NCBI GenBank assembly: GCA_021773015.1
Contig: JAJFKW010000004.1
Location: 1-64,000 of the forward strand
Source: Woeseia sp.
GTDB lineage: Bacteria; Pseudomonadota; Gammaproteobacteria; Steroidobacterales; Woeseiaceae
Length of the DNA: 64,000 nucleotides
Direction: 5' to 3'
The notes beneath the pieces were generated by a model. It saw nothing but the letters and a program-made list of their open reading frames with translations, searched no databases and was not told where the DNA came from. Made by a program: the position numbers and the translations under genes. This document shows, piece after piece, positions 20,401 through 28,289 of this stretch (positions within the stretch are counted from its first letter, which is position 1; every line of letters begins with the position of its first letter).

Positions 20401-21007
20401 CGGCCTGAGAGCTGTTTTGTGGCTGCGACGATTGCGCCGCTGGCGCAGGTCGACTACGCGTACGCGCTGTTGGTGTCGGTGTTGGTGTCTCTGGACGACT
20501 CTGGGCAGGCGTTGCTGCTGATGACCTTTGAATTTGCCCGGCATCAGACTGTGTTGATCGAGTAGGTGCCGTTACCGCTTCGTTCGACTGCGAGGTCGGT
20601 GGTGGTGCAAAGGTCGGCGGATCGAGGAGTACCGTATATTCACGCAACAGGCGACCGCGCGACCAAATCGCTTCCACCAGCACGGTTACAAACGGCTCTG
20701 TGATCGGTAACGCTGATGTCACACGGATAAGATTGCCGTTTACCGTCCCGGTTTTGAAAATATCGAAATTGATTCGCGTCAAAAATAGCGGGCGATCAAG
20801 TCCATAGCGTTCGAATGTTTCCGCCGAAGCGAGCTGCACGCTAAGATTAGTAAGTTCTTCTGGCGTTGCCGCCAATAAATCGATTTCGGCTCTAAGTGGC
20901 TCATTCAGTGCCGAACTCAATCGTATTTCTCCTAGCCCGAGTGCCCAAGTTTGCCCTCCAATGAGGAGCAATGGCAGTAGCCATATACGAGTGAGTTTTC
21001 GCGACAT
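17492..21007 (-). CDS. fimV: FimV, LysM-containing polar motility hub protein
   Basis: Large inner-membrane protein that places type IV pili and polar proteins. Order: signal peptide (residues 1-22, LLPLLLIGGQTWA), FimV N-domain (LGLGEIRLSSALNEPLRAEI), LysM (VVQRGDTLWGIAQ, ~205-260) that binds glycan, coiled acidic region, membrane helix (~465-488), a long Asp/Ala/Thr/Glu-rich cytoplasmic region with an ATG-x-N(L/P) repeat at ~860-955, and a C-terminal TPR-like cap (LDLARAYVDMGDPGGARSILEEVL). The ATG at 21007 has GGAGAAG six bases upstream; an earlier GTG at 21025 does not. Its 1171 residues exceed the 919 of P. aeruginosa. The asd-fimV-truA order matches Pseudomonas. Confidence 0.93.
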   Translation of the reverse strand: MSRKLTRIWLLPLLLIGGQTWALGLGEIRLSSALNEPLRAEIDLLAATPEELTNLSVQLASAETFERYGLDRPLFLTRINFDIFKTGTVNGNLIRVTSALPITEPFVTVLVEAIWSRGRLLREYTVLLDPPTFAPPPTSQSNEAVTAPTRSTQSDAGQIQRSSAATPAQSRPETPTPTPTARTRSRPAPAAQSSQPQNSSQAAFETVPGGDVVVQRGDTLWGIAQRMRPDSRLTMNQTMIAIYEANRGAFDGNINRLRAGAELRVPSADEVFRISRGDALSEVQRQYSEWGGAAAAVESGPDLTLVPPDDDFGDYEDTDASSGGGYSRELEIEDRISELEAYVPDQSSLLEIRDNELAQLRTELARMRGEEYIPPVDETPPADPLDDELADDETLADDETLLDDNAIDDDELFVDDDTSEIGVDDDVETAVDDAAVPADDATAETPVTTAAKPKESLVDTILGYVTGIWGMIAGAVLLVLGILIWFARRAGRDDDDASGVWETLDAGENLESESMASTERLRALARDEDTAIVVVEQESKAAMAAEMAADRSDGDQISAAQDVSETAASLDETSASPTLEDTFSSETAINLDQSDPIAEADFHMAYGLHDQAADLINGALEVEPERRDLLAKLCEVYFVWGNRDAFVDAASRMNGVVGDSSSAEWDKIVIMGQQIAADHQLFSGKTTGEATKAVDLSFDGAMGDSGVLDMDLAGGPDSAVSDVIDLGAEFGGDDANDASSIDFPFEEDDTSASITREMPPRDEETLESPTLEVGPDDNTVETPTIEEQFADLDATGEVAAVGLSDNEATTLASLDDDQTESTSLDDAFAADDASGGVSAGDHTAEINLDDLGLDLDGLSDSGLAHDLDDLAATGELEAINLDDLDATGQNLAIGEDDLVATGKNLALDESSESLAATGRNPTVDEDATGKNPVLDDIFDEAAAGETSLLDATGQTQILSDDLAVATASDVDALLGDADQTQLASDYADEPTQALPDDAETLLAPLDSDDDDGDFDFAKTEALPKDVFTGVASTDETGELPGIAGSTDVDLDLDDLTAALKVSEVGDTVNQMRDEATVEQPRIRPDQNLDLDVGLSAEEDNEPTQALSGDQIPDDLHDARTMTEVGTKLDLARAYVDMGDPGGARSILEEVLDEGDDGQRQQAQQLLDSLPS

Positions 21008-21106
21008 AATATTCTTCTCCAGCACCCCAAAATGCGGACGGACACAGCGCCCGGAGACATTTTCCTGGTGGTTAATCGCCCGGTGCGTTTGGTGGTGAAC
21101 TATAGC

Positions 21107-22129
21107 TTATAAATAGTTTTTCGCCAATATTTCAGCTATTTGGACACTATTTAGAGCAGCGCCCTTACGTATGTTATCGGACACAATCCACAAATTTATG
21201 CCACGCGGGTGACTAATGTCCTCGCGCACCCTGCCCACAAATACCGGGTCGTTACCGGAAGCGTCGCTGACGGCTGTCGGATAGGCCCCAGACTGTACGC
21301 CGTCGATGAGTTCAACTCCGACCGCATTACGCAGTAATTCGCAGGCTTTTTCCTGTGAAATCTTGTCGCGGGTCTCAATATGCACCGCCTCGGAGTGGCC
21401 AAAGAATACGGGTATTCGCACCGCGGTCGGGTTGACCGCAATCGTGTCGTCGGCAAATATTTTCTGTGTTTCCCACACCAGCTTCATTTCTTCTTTGGTG
21501 TAGCGGTTGTCTTGAAACGCATCGATGTGCGGCACCGCGTTAAAAGCGATTTGGCGCACATCCTCCTCGAGTTCCACCGCTCGGCCATTCAGCAGCAGGG
21601 CCGTCTGTCGGACCAGCTCCTCCACCGCCGAGCGCCCAGCACCGGACACGGATTGGTAGGTCGCCACGTTGATCCGCTCAATACCGACTGCGTCGTAAAT
21701 CGGTTTTAGCGCAACCACCATTTGCATCGTTGAGCAATTTGGATTCGCAATTATGCCGCGATTTACGTGGTCCGAAATCTTTTCTGGATTGACCTCCGCA
21801 ACGACCAGCGGTATGTCATCATCGAAGCGGAAACGCGATGTATTGTCTACAACGACGCAATCGGCTGCTGCCGCTTGCGGTGCATAAATCTCCGATACGG
21901 ACGCACCAGCCGAAAACAGCCCGATTTGCACCGATGAAAAGTCAAAACCCTCAAGATTTTGAACTTTTAAAGTACGGTTGCCGAAACTGACGTCCTTTCC
22001 GACCGACCGTTCGCTCGCCAGCGCATGCACTTTGTTAATGGGGAATTTCCGCTCTGCGAGTAACTCAAGCATTGTCTCGCCAACAACGCCAGTCGCGCCT
22101 ACTACGGCGACATCGAAAGAATCGGTCAT
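21107..22129 (-). CDS. asd: Aspartate-semialdehyde dehydrogenase
   Basis: NADPH-dependent reduction of aspartyl phosphate to aspartate semialdehyde, on the way to Lys, Met, Thr and diaminopimelate. It has GATGVVGETMLELL for nucleotide binding and the catalytic Cys in NPNCSTMQMVVALKPI; the His/Arg substrate region is VRIPVFFGHSEAVHIET. At 340 residues it is the shorter form typical of Pseudomonas Asd2 and many other bacteria, unlike the ~370-residue E. coli form. It is upstream of fimV. Confidence 0.95.
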   Translation of the reverse strand: MTDSFDVAVVGATGVVGETMLELLAERKFPINKVHALASERSVGKDVSFGNRTLKVQNLEGFDFSSVQIGLFSAGASVSEIYAPQAAAADCVVVDNTSRFRFDDDIPLVVAEVNPEKISDHVNRGIIANPNCSTMQMVVALKPIYDAVGIERINVATYQSVSGAGRSAVEELVRQTALLLNGRAVELEEDVRQIAFNAVPHIDAFQDNRYTKEEMKLVWETQKIFADDTIAVNPTAVRIPVFFGHSEAVHIETRDKISQEKACELLRNAVGVELIDGVQSGAYPTAVSDASGNDPVFVGRVREDISHPRGINLWIVSDNIRKGAALNSVQIAEILAKNYL

Positions 22130-22249
22130 GATGGTGGTGTAAGTCCTTGTCGGTATCCGTTAACGCATTGCTAGGGCAGCGATAGGTTGCAGATTGTAAC
22201 TAACGAATATGCTTTCTGGCAGTAATCGATTGTCAATTCGTGAAGCTGT

Positions 22250-23350
22250 TCAAGCTTCACTGGCAGGCACAATCGGAGTCAATGACTCGACATCCGCATT
22301 CTGACCGCGATGGCGAAGGTAATGGTCCATAAGCACCAATGCAACCATGGCTTCGGCAATAGGTGTCGCCCTAAGCCCCACACAGGGGTCGTGCCGCCCT
22401 TTGGTGACAATTTCGGCAATCTGACCTTGTTTATCGATGGTGCTGCCGGCCACAGAAATGCTCGACGTCGGCTTCAATGCAATGCTCGCCAAAATATCCT
22501 GTCCCGAGGAGATGCCGCCCAATGTGCCGCCAGCATCATTCTTGCTAAAGCCGCTGGGCGATAATTCGTCGCGGTGCTCACTGCCGCGCTGCGATATGGC
22601 CGCGAAGCCAGCGCCAATTTCAACGCCTTTCACTGCATTGATGCTCATCAGGCCTTTGGCAATGTCCGCTTCGAGTTTGTCAAAGACCGGCTCGCCCAGC
22701 CCCGGGGGCACCGCACGCGCCAAGACACTGATTTTGGCACCGATTGAATCGCCCGCTTCGCGCAGCTCATCCATAAAGACTTCCAACTCATCAAGCTTGC
22801 CAGGTTCGGCACAAAAGAACGGGTTACTGTTGACGATCGTCAAGTCTTCCGCCGCAAGTTTCATGGGGCCAAGCTGCGAAACATAGCCGATGATTTGGAC
22901 GTCTAGGCGTTCGCTGAGAAACTTGCGTGCAATTGCGCCAGCAGCGACGCGCATTGTTGTCTCGCGAGCGGATGACCGTCCGCCACCCCGATAATCGCGA
23001 ATCCCGTATTTTTGCTGGTACGTATAGTCGGCGTGCCCCGGCCGAAACTTATCCTTAATATCCGAGTAGTCGCGAGAACGCTGATCCTGGTTCTCAATCA
23101 CGAGACCAATCGGCGTTCCGGTCGTCACCCCCTCGAACACACCGGACAAAATTTGCACTTGGTCATCTTCCTGACGCTGCGTTGTGTGCCGGGACTTGCC
23201 GGGCCGTCGTCGCTCAAGATCGCCTTGAATATCCGCCTCAACGAGAGGCAGCCCCGGCGGACACCCATCAACAATACAACCCAGCGCACGACCGTGGCTC
23301 TCCCCAAATGTCGTTACCGTAAATAGACGTCCGAAACTGTTACCCGACAT
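22250..23350 (-). CDS. aroC: Chorismate synthase
   Basis: FMN-dependent last step of the shikimate pathway, EPSP to chorismate. The signatures [39 protein letters not shown] and the C-terminal [17 protein letters not shown] are all visible. The ATG at 23350 gives [10 protein letters not shown], the family start and 366 residues; an upstream in-frame ATG lies inside prmB. The gene overlaps the end of prmB by 11 bases. A near-perfect inverted repeat (GTGAAGCT/AGCTTCAC, 22240-22260) covers the stop codon but lacks a T run. Confidence 0.95.
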   Translation of the reverse strand: MSGNSFGRLFTVTTFGESHGRALGCIVDGCPPGLPLVEADIQGDLERRRPGKSRHTTQRQEDDQVQILSGVFEGVTTGTPIGLVIENQDQRSRDYSDIKDKFRPGHADYTYQQKYGIRDYRGGGRSSARETTMRVAAGAIARKFLSERLDVQIIGYVSQLGPMKLAAEDLTIVNSNPFFCAEPGKLDELEVFMDELREAGDSIGAKISVLARAVPPGLGEPVFDKLEADIAKGLMSINAVKGVEIGAGFAAISQRGSEHRDELSPSGFSKNDAGGTLGGISSGQDILASIALKPTSSISVAGSTIDKQGQIAEIVTKGRHDPCVGLRATPIAEAMVALVLMDHYLRHRGQNADVESLTPIVPASEA

Positions 23351-24263
23351 TTGATTGTTCCAGTCTTGTTGCCGCATCGGCAAATTTGTTCATATGACGG
23401 TGCAGTTGTTCGAAGGTCAGCAAAAAAATCCCACTTCCGCCATGTGTAAATTCTAACCAGAGAAAATCGATATCCGGATACAGTTTCTGCAATGCAGGCT
23501 GACTGTTGCCAACTTCAACGACCAATATGCCACCTTCATTGAGGAAGCGGGGTGCATCATGCAGGATCATCGTAACCGAATCCAGACCATCGTCGCCTGA
23601 TGCCAGACCGATTTGCGGTTCGTGAAGAAACTCTGTCGCTAATTCGGACATATCGTCAGCATCGACATAGGGCGGATTGCTGACGATGAGATCGTATCGT
23701 CGATCCAGGGGCTCGAAGAAACTACCGCGGCAAAGACGAACTTGGTTCATGCAGCCATGCCGCACAATGTTGATGTCCGCGACCGCCAACGCATCCGCGG
23801 ACAAATCTACAGCGTCTACGTGAGCCTTCGGAAATGCTTTGGCTAACGCGATTGCGATACAACCACTGCCGGTGCCTAAATCCAATATTTCACTGACATA
23901 AGCGTCGTCTAACCAGGGAGAAAACCCACCCTGGATGAGTTCGGCTAGCGGCGATCGCGGGACCAAAACACGCTCGTCAACAAAAAAGCTCAGTCCGGCA
24001 AACCATGCTTCGTTTATCAAATATGCCACCGGCAGACGATCTTCGATTCTGCGCGTGGCTAATTCATCGATGCGTTCGGCATCGCCGGCAGAAACGCGCC
24101 GCGCATATTCTTTCTGTGCCCGCGAGTGATCGAGATGCAAAACACCAAAAACCAGATATGCGGCTTCATCAACGGCATTGTCCGTCCCATGGCCGAATAC
24201 CAGTTCAGCTTTTTCAAATCGATTCGCGATCGTCTGTATGATTTCGGCAACGCTGGTTGGCAT
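23340..24263 (-). CDS. prmB: Ribosomal protein uL3 glutamine methyltransferase
   Basis: SAM-dependent methyltransferase that N5-methylates a glutamine of ribosomal protein L3. Motif I is [18 protein letters not shown] and the catalytic NPPY is in [14 protein letters not shown]. It is PrmB rather than PrmC because of the [19 protein letters not shown] segment and the prmB-aroC order seen in E. coli. The ATG at 24263 ([12 protein letters not shown], 307 residues) fits the family; an upstream ATG would add 21 poorly conserved residues. No strong ribosome site is visible at either. Confidence 0.93.
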   Translation of the reverse strand: MPTSVAEIIQTIANRFEKAELVFGHGTDNAVDEAAYLVFGVLHLDHSRAQKEYARRVSAGDAERIDELATRRIEDRLPVAYLINEAWFAGLSFFVDERVLVPRSPLAELIQGGFSPWLDDAYVSEILDLGTGSGCIAIALAKAFPKAHVDAVDLSADALAVADINIVRHGCMNQVRLCRGSFFEPLDRRYDLIVSNPPYVDADDMSELATEFLHEPQIGLASGDDGLDSVTMILHDAPRFLNEGGILVVEVGNSQPALQKLYPDIDFLWLEFTHGGSGIFLLTFEQLHRHMNKFADAATRLEQSNVG

Positions 24264-24410
24264 GATGACAGTCACAAGGTTGAATTGGCCCGCAAATTCT
24301 ACACTACGCCCTACTAACACAGGCAAGGTGCGGCTTGTTTCGCCTCAAACCCGTCTAACAGCCGCAAACGTGTTACTACGCCGCCAAGTCACAGGTAGAA
24401 TGCCGCAACT

Positions 24411-25043
24411 ATGATGCATCGAAAGACTCTAGTGACACTGGCTGTGTTTGCGCTTGCCATTGTGGGCGCGGGCATACTGTGGTTTAAACCGCAGAGTGGA
24501 CATTCTCCGGCACACCTCCCAGCACATGCATTGGTCTTGCCGAGTTCGCTGGAATTACCTAACGTGAGTCTTTTGGACGACTACGGAAGACCCTTTACGC
24601 GCGACTGGTTTGTCGGCAAATCGACCTTGGTGTTTTTCGGATTTACGAATTGTCCAGATATTTGTCCAGCAACACTGCAAATCCTGGCGTCGGCCCGCAA
24701 GCAACTAATAGCCAGCAATCCTCAACAATCGGCGATCCACATATTGTTGGTTAGCGTCGATCCGCAGCGCGATACGCCAAACCAACTGCACCAATACATT
24801 GGTCATTTCGGAGACGGGATTACCGCGATTTCCGGACCACTCGACGAATTACAAAAATTAGCAGAACGATTCGGTATTTTCTTCGCACGAGAACCCGGTG
24901 ATTCCGAGCACTACAATGTGAGCCATTCGGCGCACGTCTTGTACGTAAATCAGCAGGGGCGTTACAAAGCCGTTTTCAGCGCGCCACACAAGGCGGAATA
25001 TTTCGTCATCGATTTGCCAGCTCTATTTGAACTGGCTAACTAA
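24411..25043 (+). CDS. SCO1/SenC family copper-chaperone / thioredoxin-like protein
   Basis: Membrane-anchored thioredoxin-fold protein that delivers copper to, or keeps reduced, the CuA site of cytochrome c oxidase. The N-terminal helix (LVTLAVFALAIVGAGILWF) anchors it to the periplasmic face. The metal-binding Cys81 and Cys85 lie in FTNCPDICP and the partner His171 in VSHSAHVLYV. Its 210 residues fit. It starts a plus-strand run SCO-psd-epmA-msrC; 26 bases separate it from psd. No oxidase genes are nearby. Confidence 0.9.
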   Translation: MMHRKTLVTLAVFALAIVGAGILWFKPQSGHSPAHLPAHALVLPSSLELPNVSLLDDYGRPFTRDWFVGKSTLVFFGFTNCPDICPATLQILASARKQLIASNPQQSAIHILLVSVDPQRDTPNQLHQYIGHFGDGITAISGPLDELQKLAERFGIFFAREPGDSEHYNVSHSAHVLYVNQQGRYKAVFSAPHKAEYFVIDLPALFELAN

Positions 25044-25069
25044 GACATAAAAACCAAGGAATCAATTTC

Positions 25070-25945
25070 TTGCGCAAAATTTTTGAAAAGGTGCTGGTGG
25101 GAGTTCAATTCGTCACACCCAAATACCTGCTGACAGCTTGTGTATTTAGGATTGCCAGAATTCGACAAAAGGCCGTCAAAGACTTGCTGATTCGCTGCTT
25201 CATAAAAGCATACAAAGTCAATGTCGATGAAATCGCAGCTAGCTCCCCTAGCGACTATGTGTCTTTTGATGATTTCTTCACGCGCGCACTTGCCGATAAC
25301 GCGCGCCCGATTGACAGCAATCGGCGATCGATTGTTTCCCCAGTCGACGGTACGGTTAGCGCCGCAGGATCTATCGATGACAATATGCTTTTTCAGGCGA
25401 AGGGCTACCACTACAGCATCGAAGATTTGCTCGCTACCGATCTGCGCGATACCGATATTTATCGTGACGGCGAATTTGCCACGATATATCTTGCACCCTA
25501 CAACTACCATCGGGTTCACGCGCCAATGGACGGCTATTTACGGGCTCTGCGCCACGTACCGGGAACACTGTTCAGTGTCAACGCTGCCACCGCCGGCAAC
25601 GTACAAAATCTTTTTGCTCGCAATGAAAGACTCATATGCCACTTCGATTCAGACGTAGGCCCGTACTCGCTTATTTTTGTGGGCGCGCTGAATGTTGGTA
25701 GCATTAGCACGCCCTGGAGCGGAACAATTCGCCCGAGAAAAACCGGTGTCGTTAGCGAACTAGACTTAAGTGTTGCAACCGTTCCCAGAAACATTGAGAA
25801 AGGTGCAACGTTAGGTTGGTTCAATATGGGGTCGACGGTGATTATTCTACTGCCGAAGGGCAGCGCCGAAATGTCAACGCAGTTGACGCCAAATTCAATG
25901 GTCCGCATGGGTGCCGCGATCGGCCGGCTAATTGACAACAAGTGA
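25070..25945 (+). CDS. psd: Phosphatidylserine decarboxylase
   Basis: Pyruvoyl-dependent inner-membrane enzyme that makes phosphatidylethanolamine. Self-cleavage occurs before the Ser of the C-terminal GST motif (FNMGSTVIIL, ~260-270); the Asp and His of SPVDGTVSAAG and YNYHRVHAP are the processing residues. Its 291 residues are usual. It begins with TTG, with AAGGA nine bases upstream. Its stop overlaps the GTG start of epmA (GTGA), a pairing also seen in E. coli, where epmA is near psd. Confidence 0.94.
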   Translation: MRKIFEKVLVGVQFVTPKYLLTACVFRIARIRQKAVKDLLIRCFIKAYKVNVDEIAASSPSDYVSFDDFFTRALADNARPIDSNRRSIVSPVDGTVSAAGSIDDNMLFQAKGYHYSIEDLLATDLRDTDIYRDGEFATIYLAPYNYHRVHAPMDGYLRALRHVPGTLFSVNAATAGNVQNLFARNERLICHFDSDVGPYSLIFVGALNVGSISTPWSGTIRPRKTGVVSELDLSVATVPRNIEKGATLGWFNMGSTVIILLPKGSAEMSTQLTPNSMVRMGAAIGRLIDNK

Positions 25946-26916
25946 CATCCGAGAAACCTCACTGGCGCCCAAACGCTGATATCGAAATTGCCAAGCAAAG
26001 AGCTCAGATACTGGCTCGCGCACGAAACTATTTTGCAAAAACAAACTCGCTCGAAGTCGACACCCCGGCGTTGTCAACAAATGCGACGAGTGACCCACAT
26101 ATCGAATCAATCGAAGCCGTACTGCAACTAAGAAAAAAACAAAATTTCTATCTGCACACGTCACCCGAATTCTGCATGAAACGACTGCTCTGCGCTGGCT
26201 ATCTGGACATCCACCAGATCTGCAAGGTCTTTCGTGACGGAGAATCGGGCCGCTACCACCAACCGGAATTCACGATGCTGGAGTGGTACCGAATAAGTTT
26301 CGACCTGCAACGAATAATCCAGGATACCAAAGCGCTTATCTCAACGTTGCTTGACGATCATAAATTGCTGGATAGTGCCAGCCATTACTCTTATCAGGAT
26401 GTATTTCGTCTGCATACTGGTCTAGATCCACTCGACGCTAATTTATCAGAGCTACAGGAATGTGCAGGAGCAGATGCGAGCCTACGATCGGCGTTGGAAG
26501 ACAATAGGGACGATTGGTTAGATCTATTGTTAGATCAGAAAGTTATTCCTAGTTTCGAAGCAGATCGGTTGACTATTATCAGTCACTATCCCATTTCGCA
26601 AGCGGCGCTTGCACGAGCATGTCCAAAGGACTCAAATGTTGCCGATCGATTCGAAGTGTTTCTTGGGACACATGAATTGGCAAACGGATTTGTCGAGCTC
26701 ACCGAAGCGGCAACCCAGCGTAAACGATTTCAGGCCGAACAAATTATGCGAAAAAAACAGGCAAAAGCCACTCGCCCAGTTGACATGAATCTAATAGCCG
26801 CTCTCGAATCGGGCATGCCGCAGTGTGCAGGTGTCGCTGTTGGCATCGATCGTATACTCATGATTGCATGCGGCGTTGATAGCATAGAAGATGTACAGTC
26901 ATTCGCGTTTAACTAG
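25942..26916 (+). CDS. epmA: EF-P-lysine lysyltransferase EpmA (GenX/PoxA)
   Basis: A class II lysyl-tRNA-synthetase-like enzyme without an anticodon-binding domain that adds (R)-beta-lysine to Lys34 of EF-P. Motif 2 is FRDGESGRYHQPEFTMLEWYR; motif 3 is GMPQCAGVAVGIDRILMIACG; HTSPEFCMKRLL is also present. Its 324 residues match. The start GTG at 25942 overlaps the psd stop by four bases, implying translational coupling. efp lies 500 bases downstream on the other strand. No epmB is visible in the window. Confidence 0.94.
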   Translation: MTSEKPHWRPNADIEIAKQRAQILARARNYFAKTNSLEVDTPALSTNATSDPHIESIEAVLQLRKKQNFYLHTSPEFCMKRLLCAGYLDIHQICKVFRDGESGRYHQPEFTMLEWYRISFDLQRIIQDTKALISTLLDDHKLLDSASHYSYQDVFRLHTGLDPLDANLSELQECAGADASLRSALEDNRDDWLDLLLDQKVIPSFEADRLTIISHYPISQAALARACPKDSNVADRFEVFLGTHELANGFVELTEAATQRKRFQAEQIMRKKQAKATRPVDMNLIAALESGMPQCAGVAVGIDRILMIACGVDSIEDVQSFAFN

Positions 26917-26932
26917 AATCGCCAATCAATCA

Positions 26933-27409
26933 ATGGAAAATACAGATTACAAACTCCTCGACTCGCAATTAGAGTCGTTGACAGCGGGTGAGCCCGATGC
27001 ATTGGCGAATAGTGCAAATTTTGTCGCACTATTATTCAATGCGATGCCAAAAACGAACTGGGTCGGAATATATGTTTTGCGTGGCGAAGAATTGGTCCTA
27101 GGCCCTTTTCAAGGACAGCCAGCATGCGTCCGCATTGCCGTTGGACAAGGTGTGTGCGGTACTGCCGTAGAGCAAGAAGCTACTTTACGTGTGAAGGATG
27201 TCTACGAATTTTCAGGACACATTGCTTGCGACCCAGAGTCGATGTCCGAAATCGTGATACCGCTTTATGTTGGTAAGCAGTTGTGCGGTGTACTTGATAT
27301 AGACAGTCCGATTGTCGATCGTTTTTCGGAAGATGATCAAACTGCCCTCGAAAATTTGTGCGGCAGATTTTCTGCAATTATTTCTACGGACAATGGCGGA
27401 TTTATTTAA
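26933..27409 (+). CDS. msrC: Free methionine-(R)-sulfoxide reductase (GAF domain)
   Basis: Cytosolic GAF-domain enzyme that reduces free Met-R-sulfoxide. The three conserved Cys are in [13 protein letters not shown] and GHIACDPES, and SEIVIPL follows. The ATG at 26933 gives 158 residues ([14 protein letters not shown]), the family start; an upstream in-frame ATG lies inside epmA. It is the last gene of the plus-strand run and faces efp. Confidence 0.93.
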   Translation: MENTDYKLLDSQLESLTAGEPDALANSANFVALLFNAMPKTNWVGIYVLRGEELVLGPFQGQPACVRIAVGQGVCGTAVEQEATLRVKDVYEFSGHIACDPESMSEIVIPLYVGKQLCGVLDIDSPIVDRFSEDDQTALENLCGRFSAIISTDNGGFI

Positions 27410-27968
27410 CTCTTGAGACGTACTCACCTGATCGTGTATCGGCCTTGATTATTTCGCCTTGCTCGATAAATAACGGTACCCGTACAACGGCACCGGTCGA
27501 AAGCGTCGCTGGCTTGACGCCACCGCTTGCCGTATCGCCGCGAACCCCTGGATCTGTCTCGACTATCTCCAGTTCTACAAAGTTTGGCGGCAGAACAATT
27601 AGTGGCGAATTGTTCCACAAGGTTATCTGACAAATATCCTGCTCTTTCAGCCATTGTTTTGCGTCAGCAACCGCCGCTTCATCCGCAGCATATTGTTCGA
27701 ATGTATCGGCGACCATAAAATGCCAAAACTCCCCGTCCGTGTAGAGGTACTGCATATCGGTGTCGACGACGTCTGCCGCCTCAACGCTATCACCCGACTT
27801 AAAGGTCTTATCGACTGTCTTGCCAGTTTTTAGATTCTTGATGCGAACACGACTAAACGCCTGACCCTTACCCGGTTTTACGAATTCGTTTTCGACGATG
27901 ATGCATGGATGGCCATCGATAATAATTCGCAGACCTGACCTAAATTCGTTTGTATTGTAGTTCGCCAT
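27402..27968 (-). CDS. efp: Translation elongation factor P
   Basis: Rescues ribosomes stalled at polyproline. The N-terminal KOW-like domain carries Lys34 in KPGKGQ, the site of beta-lysylation by EpmA, whose gene is close by; two OB domains follow. The ATG at 27968 gives 188 residues ([16 protein letters not shown]), the family length; an in-frame ATG 102 bases upstream would add unrelated sequence. It overlaps msrC by 8 bases tail to tail. Confidence 0.95.
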   Translation of the reverse strand: MANYNTNEFRSGLRIIIDGHPCIIVENEFVKPGKGQAFSRVRIKNLKTGKTVDKTFKSGDSVEAADVVDTDMQYLYTDGEFWHFMVADTFEQYAADEAAVADAKQWLKEQDICQITLWNNSPLIVLPPNFVELEIVETDPGVRGDTASGGVKPATLSTGAVVRVPLFIEQGEIIKADTRSGEYVSRVK

Positions 27969-28289
27969 CACCAACTTCCGATTATGTAAATTCAACCCTG
28001 CGCTGTACTTCCAATCGCCGAGTTCCAGAGGACCCTCGCTGAGGTCGGCCATCATACCCGTACGCGCCACGCATCGTAAGCCACAATGCCACTACGTCGC
28101 TGAATTTCACAGCTTTTTTGGCCACTGCAGATGGCATATTCAGCAGCCGCATGGGGTCATTAGTTTCCATAACTAGAGGCCCGTCACGGTATACAATCCA
28201 CGCAAAGACTAGTCTGACTTCTTGGTGCACCCCGCGACGAATCAGGATGATTTGATCGTAGCCGTCGATTTCCTGCCAGGGATAGCAAT
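27969..28289. other. Gap between efp and the FimX-like gene
   Basis: This 321-base divergent region should hold promoters of both genes. A minus-strand frame of 110 codons (27982-28314) crosses it but has no ribosome site or recognisable family, so no gene is called. A CATAAT hexamer on the minus strand at 27981-27986 is a weak -10 candidate for efp. epmB, which is beside efp in many gammaproteobacteria, is not here. Confidence 0.5.

Noticed and set aside
22240-22260. Terminator at the end of aroC
   Set aside because: An 8-bp stem exists but no T run follows; it covers the stop codon.
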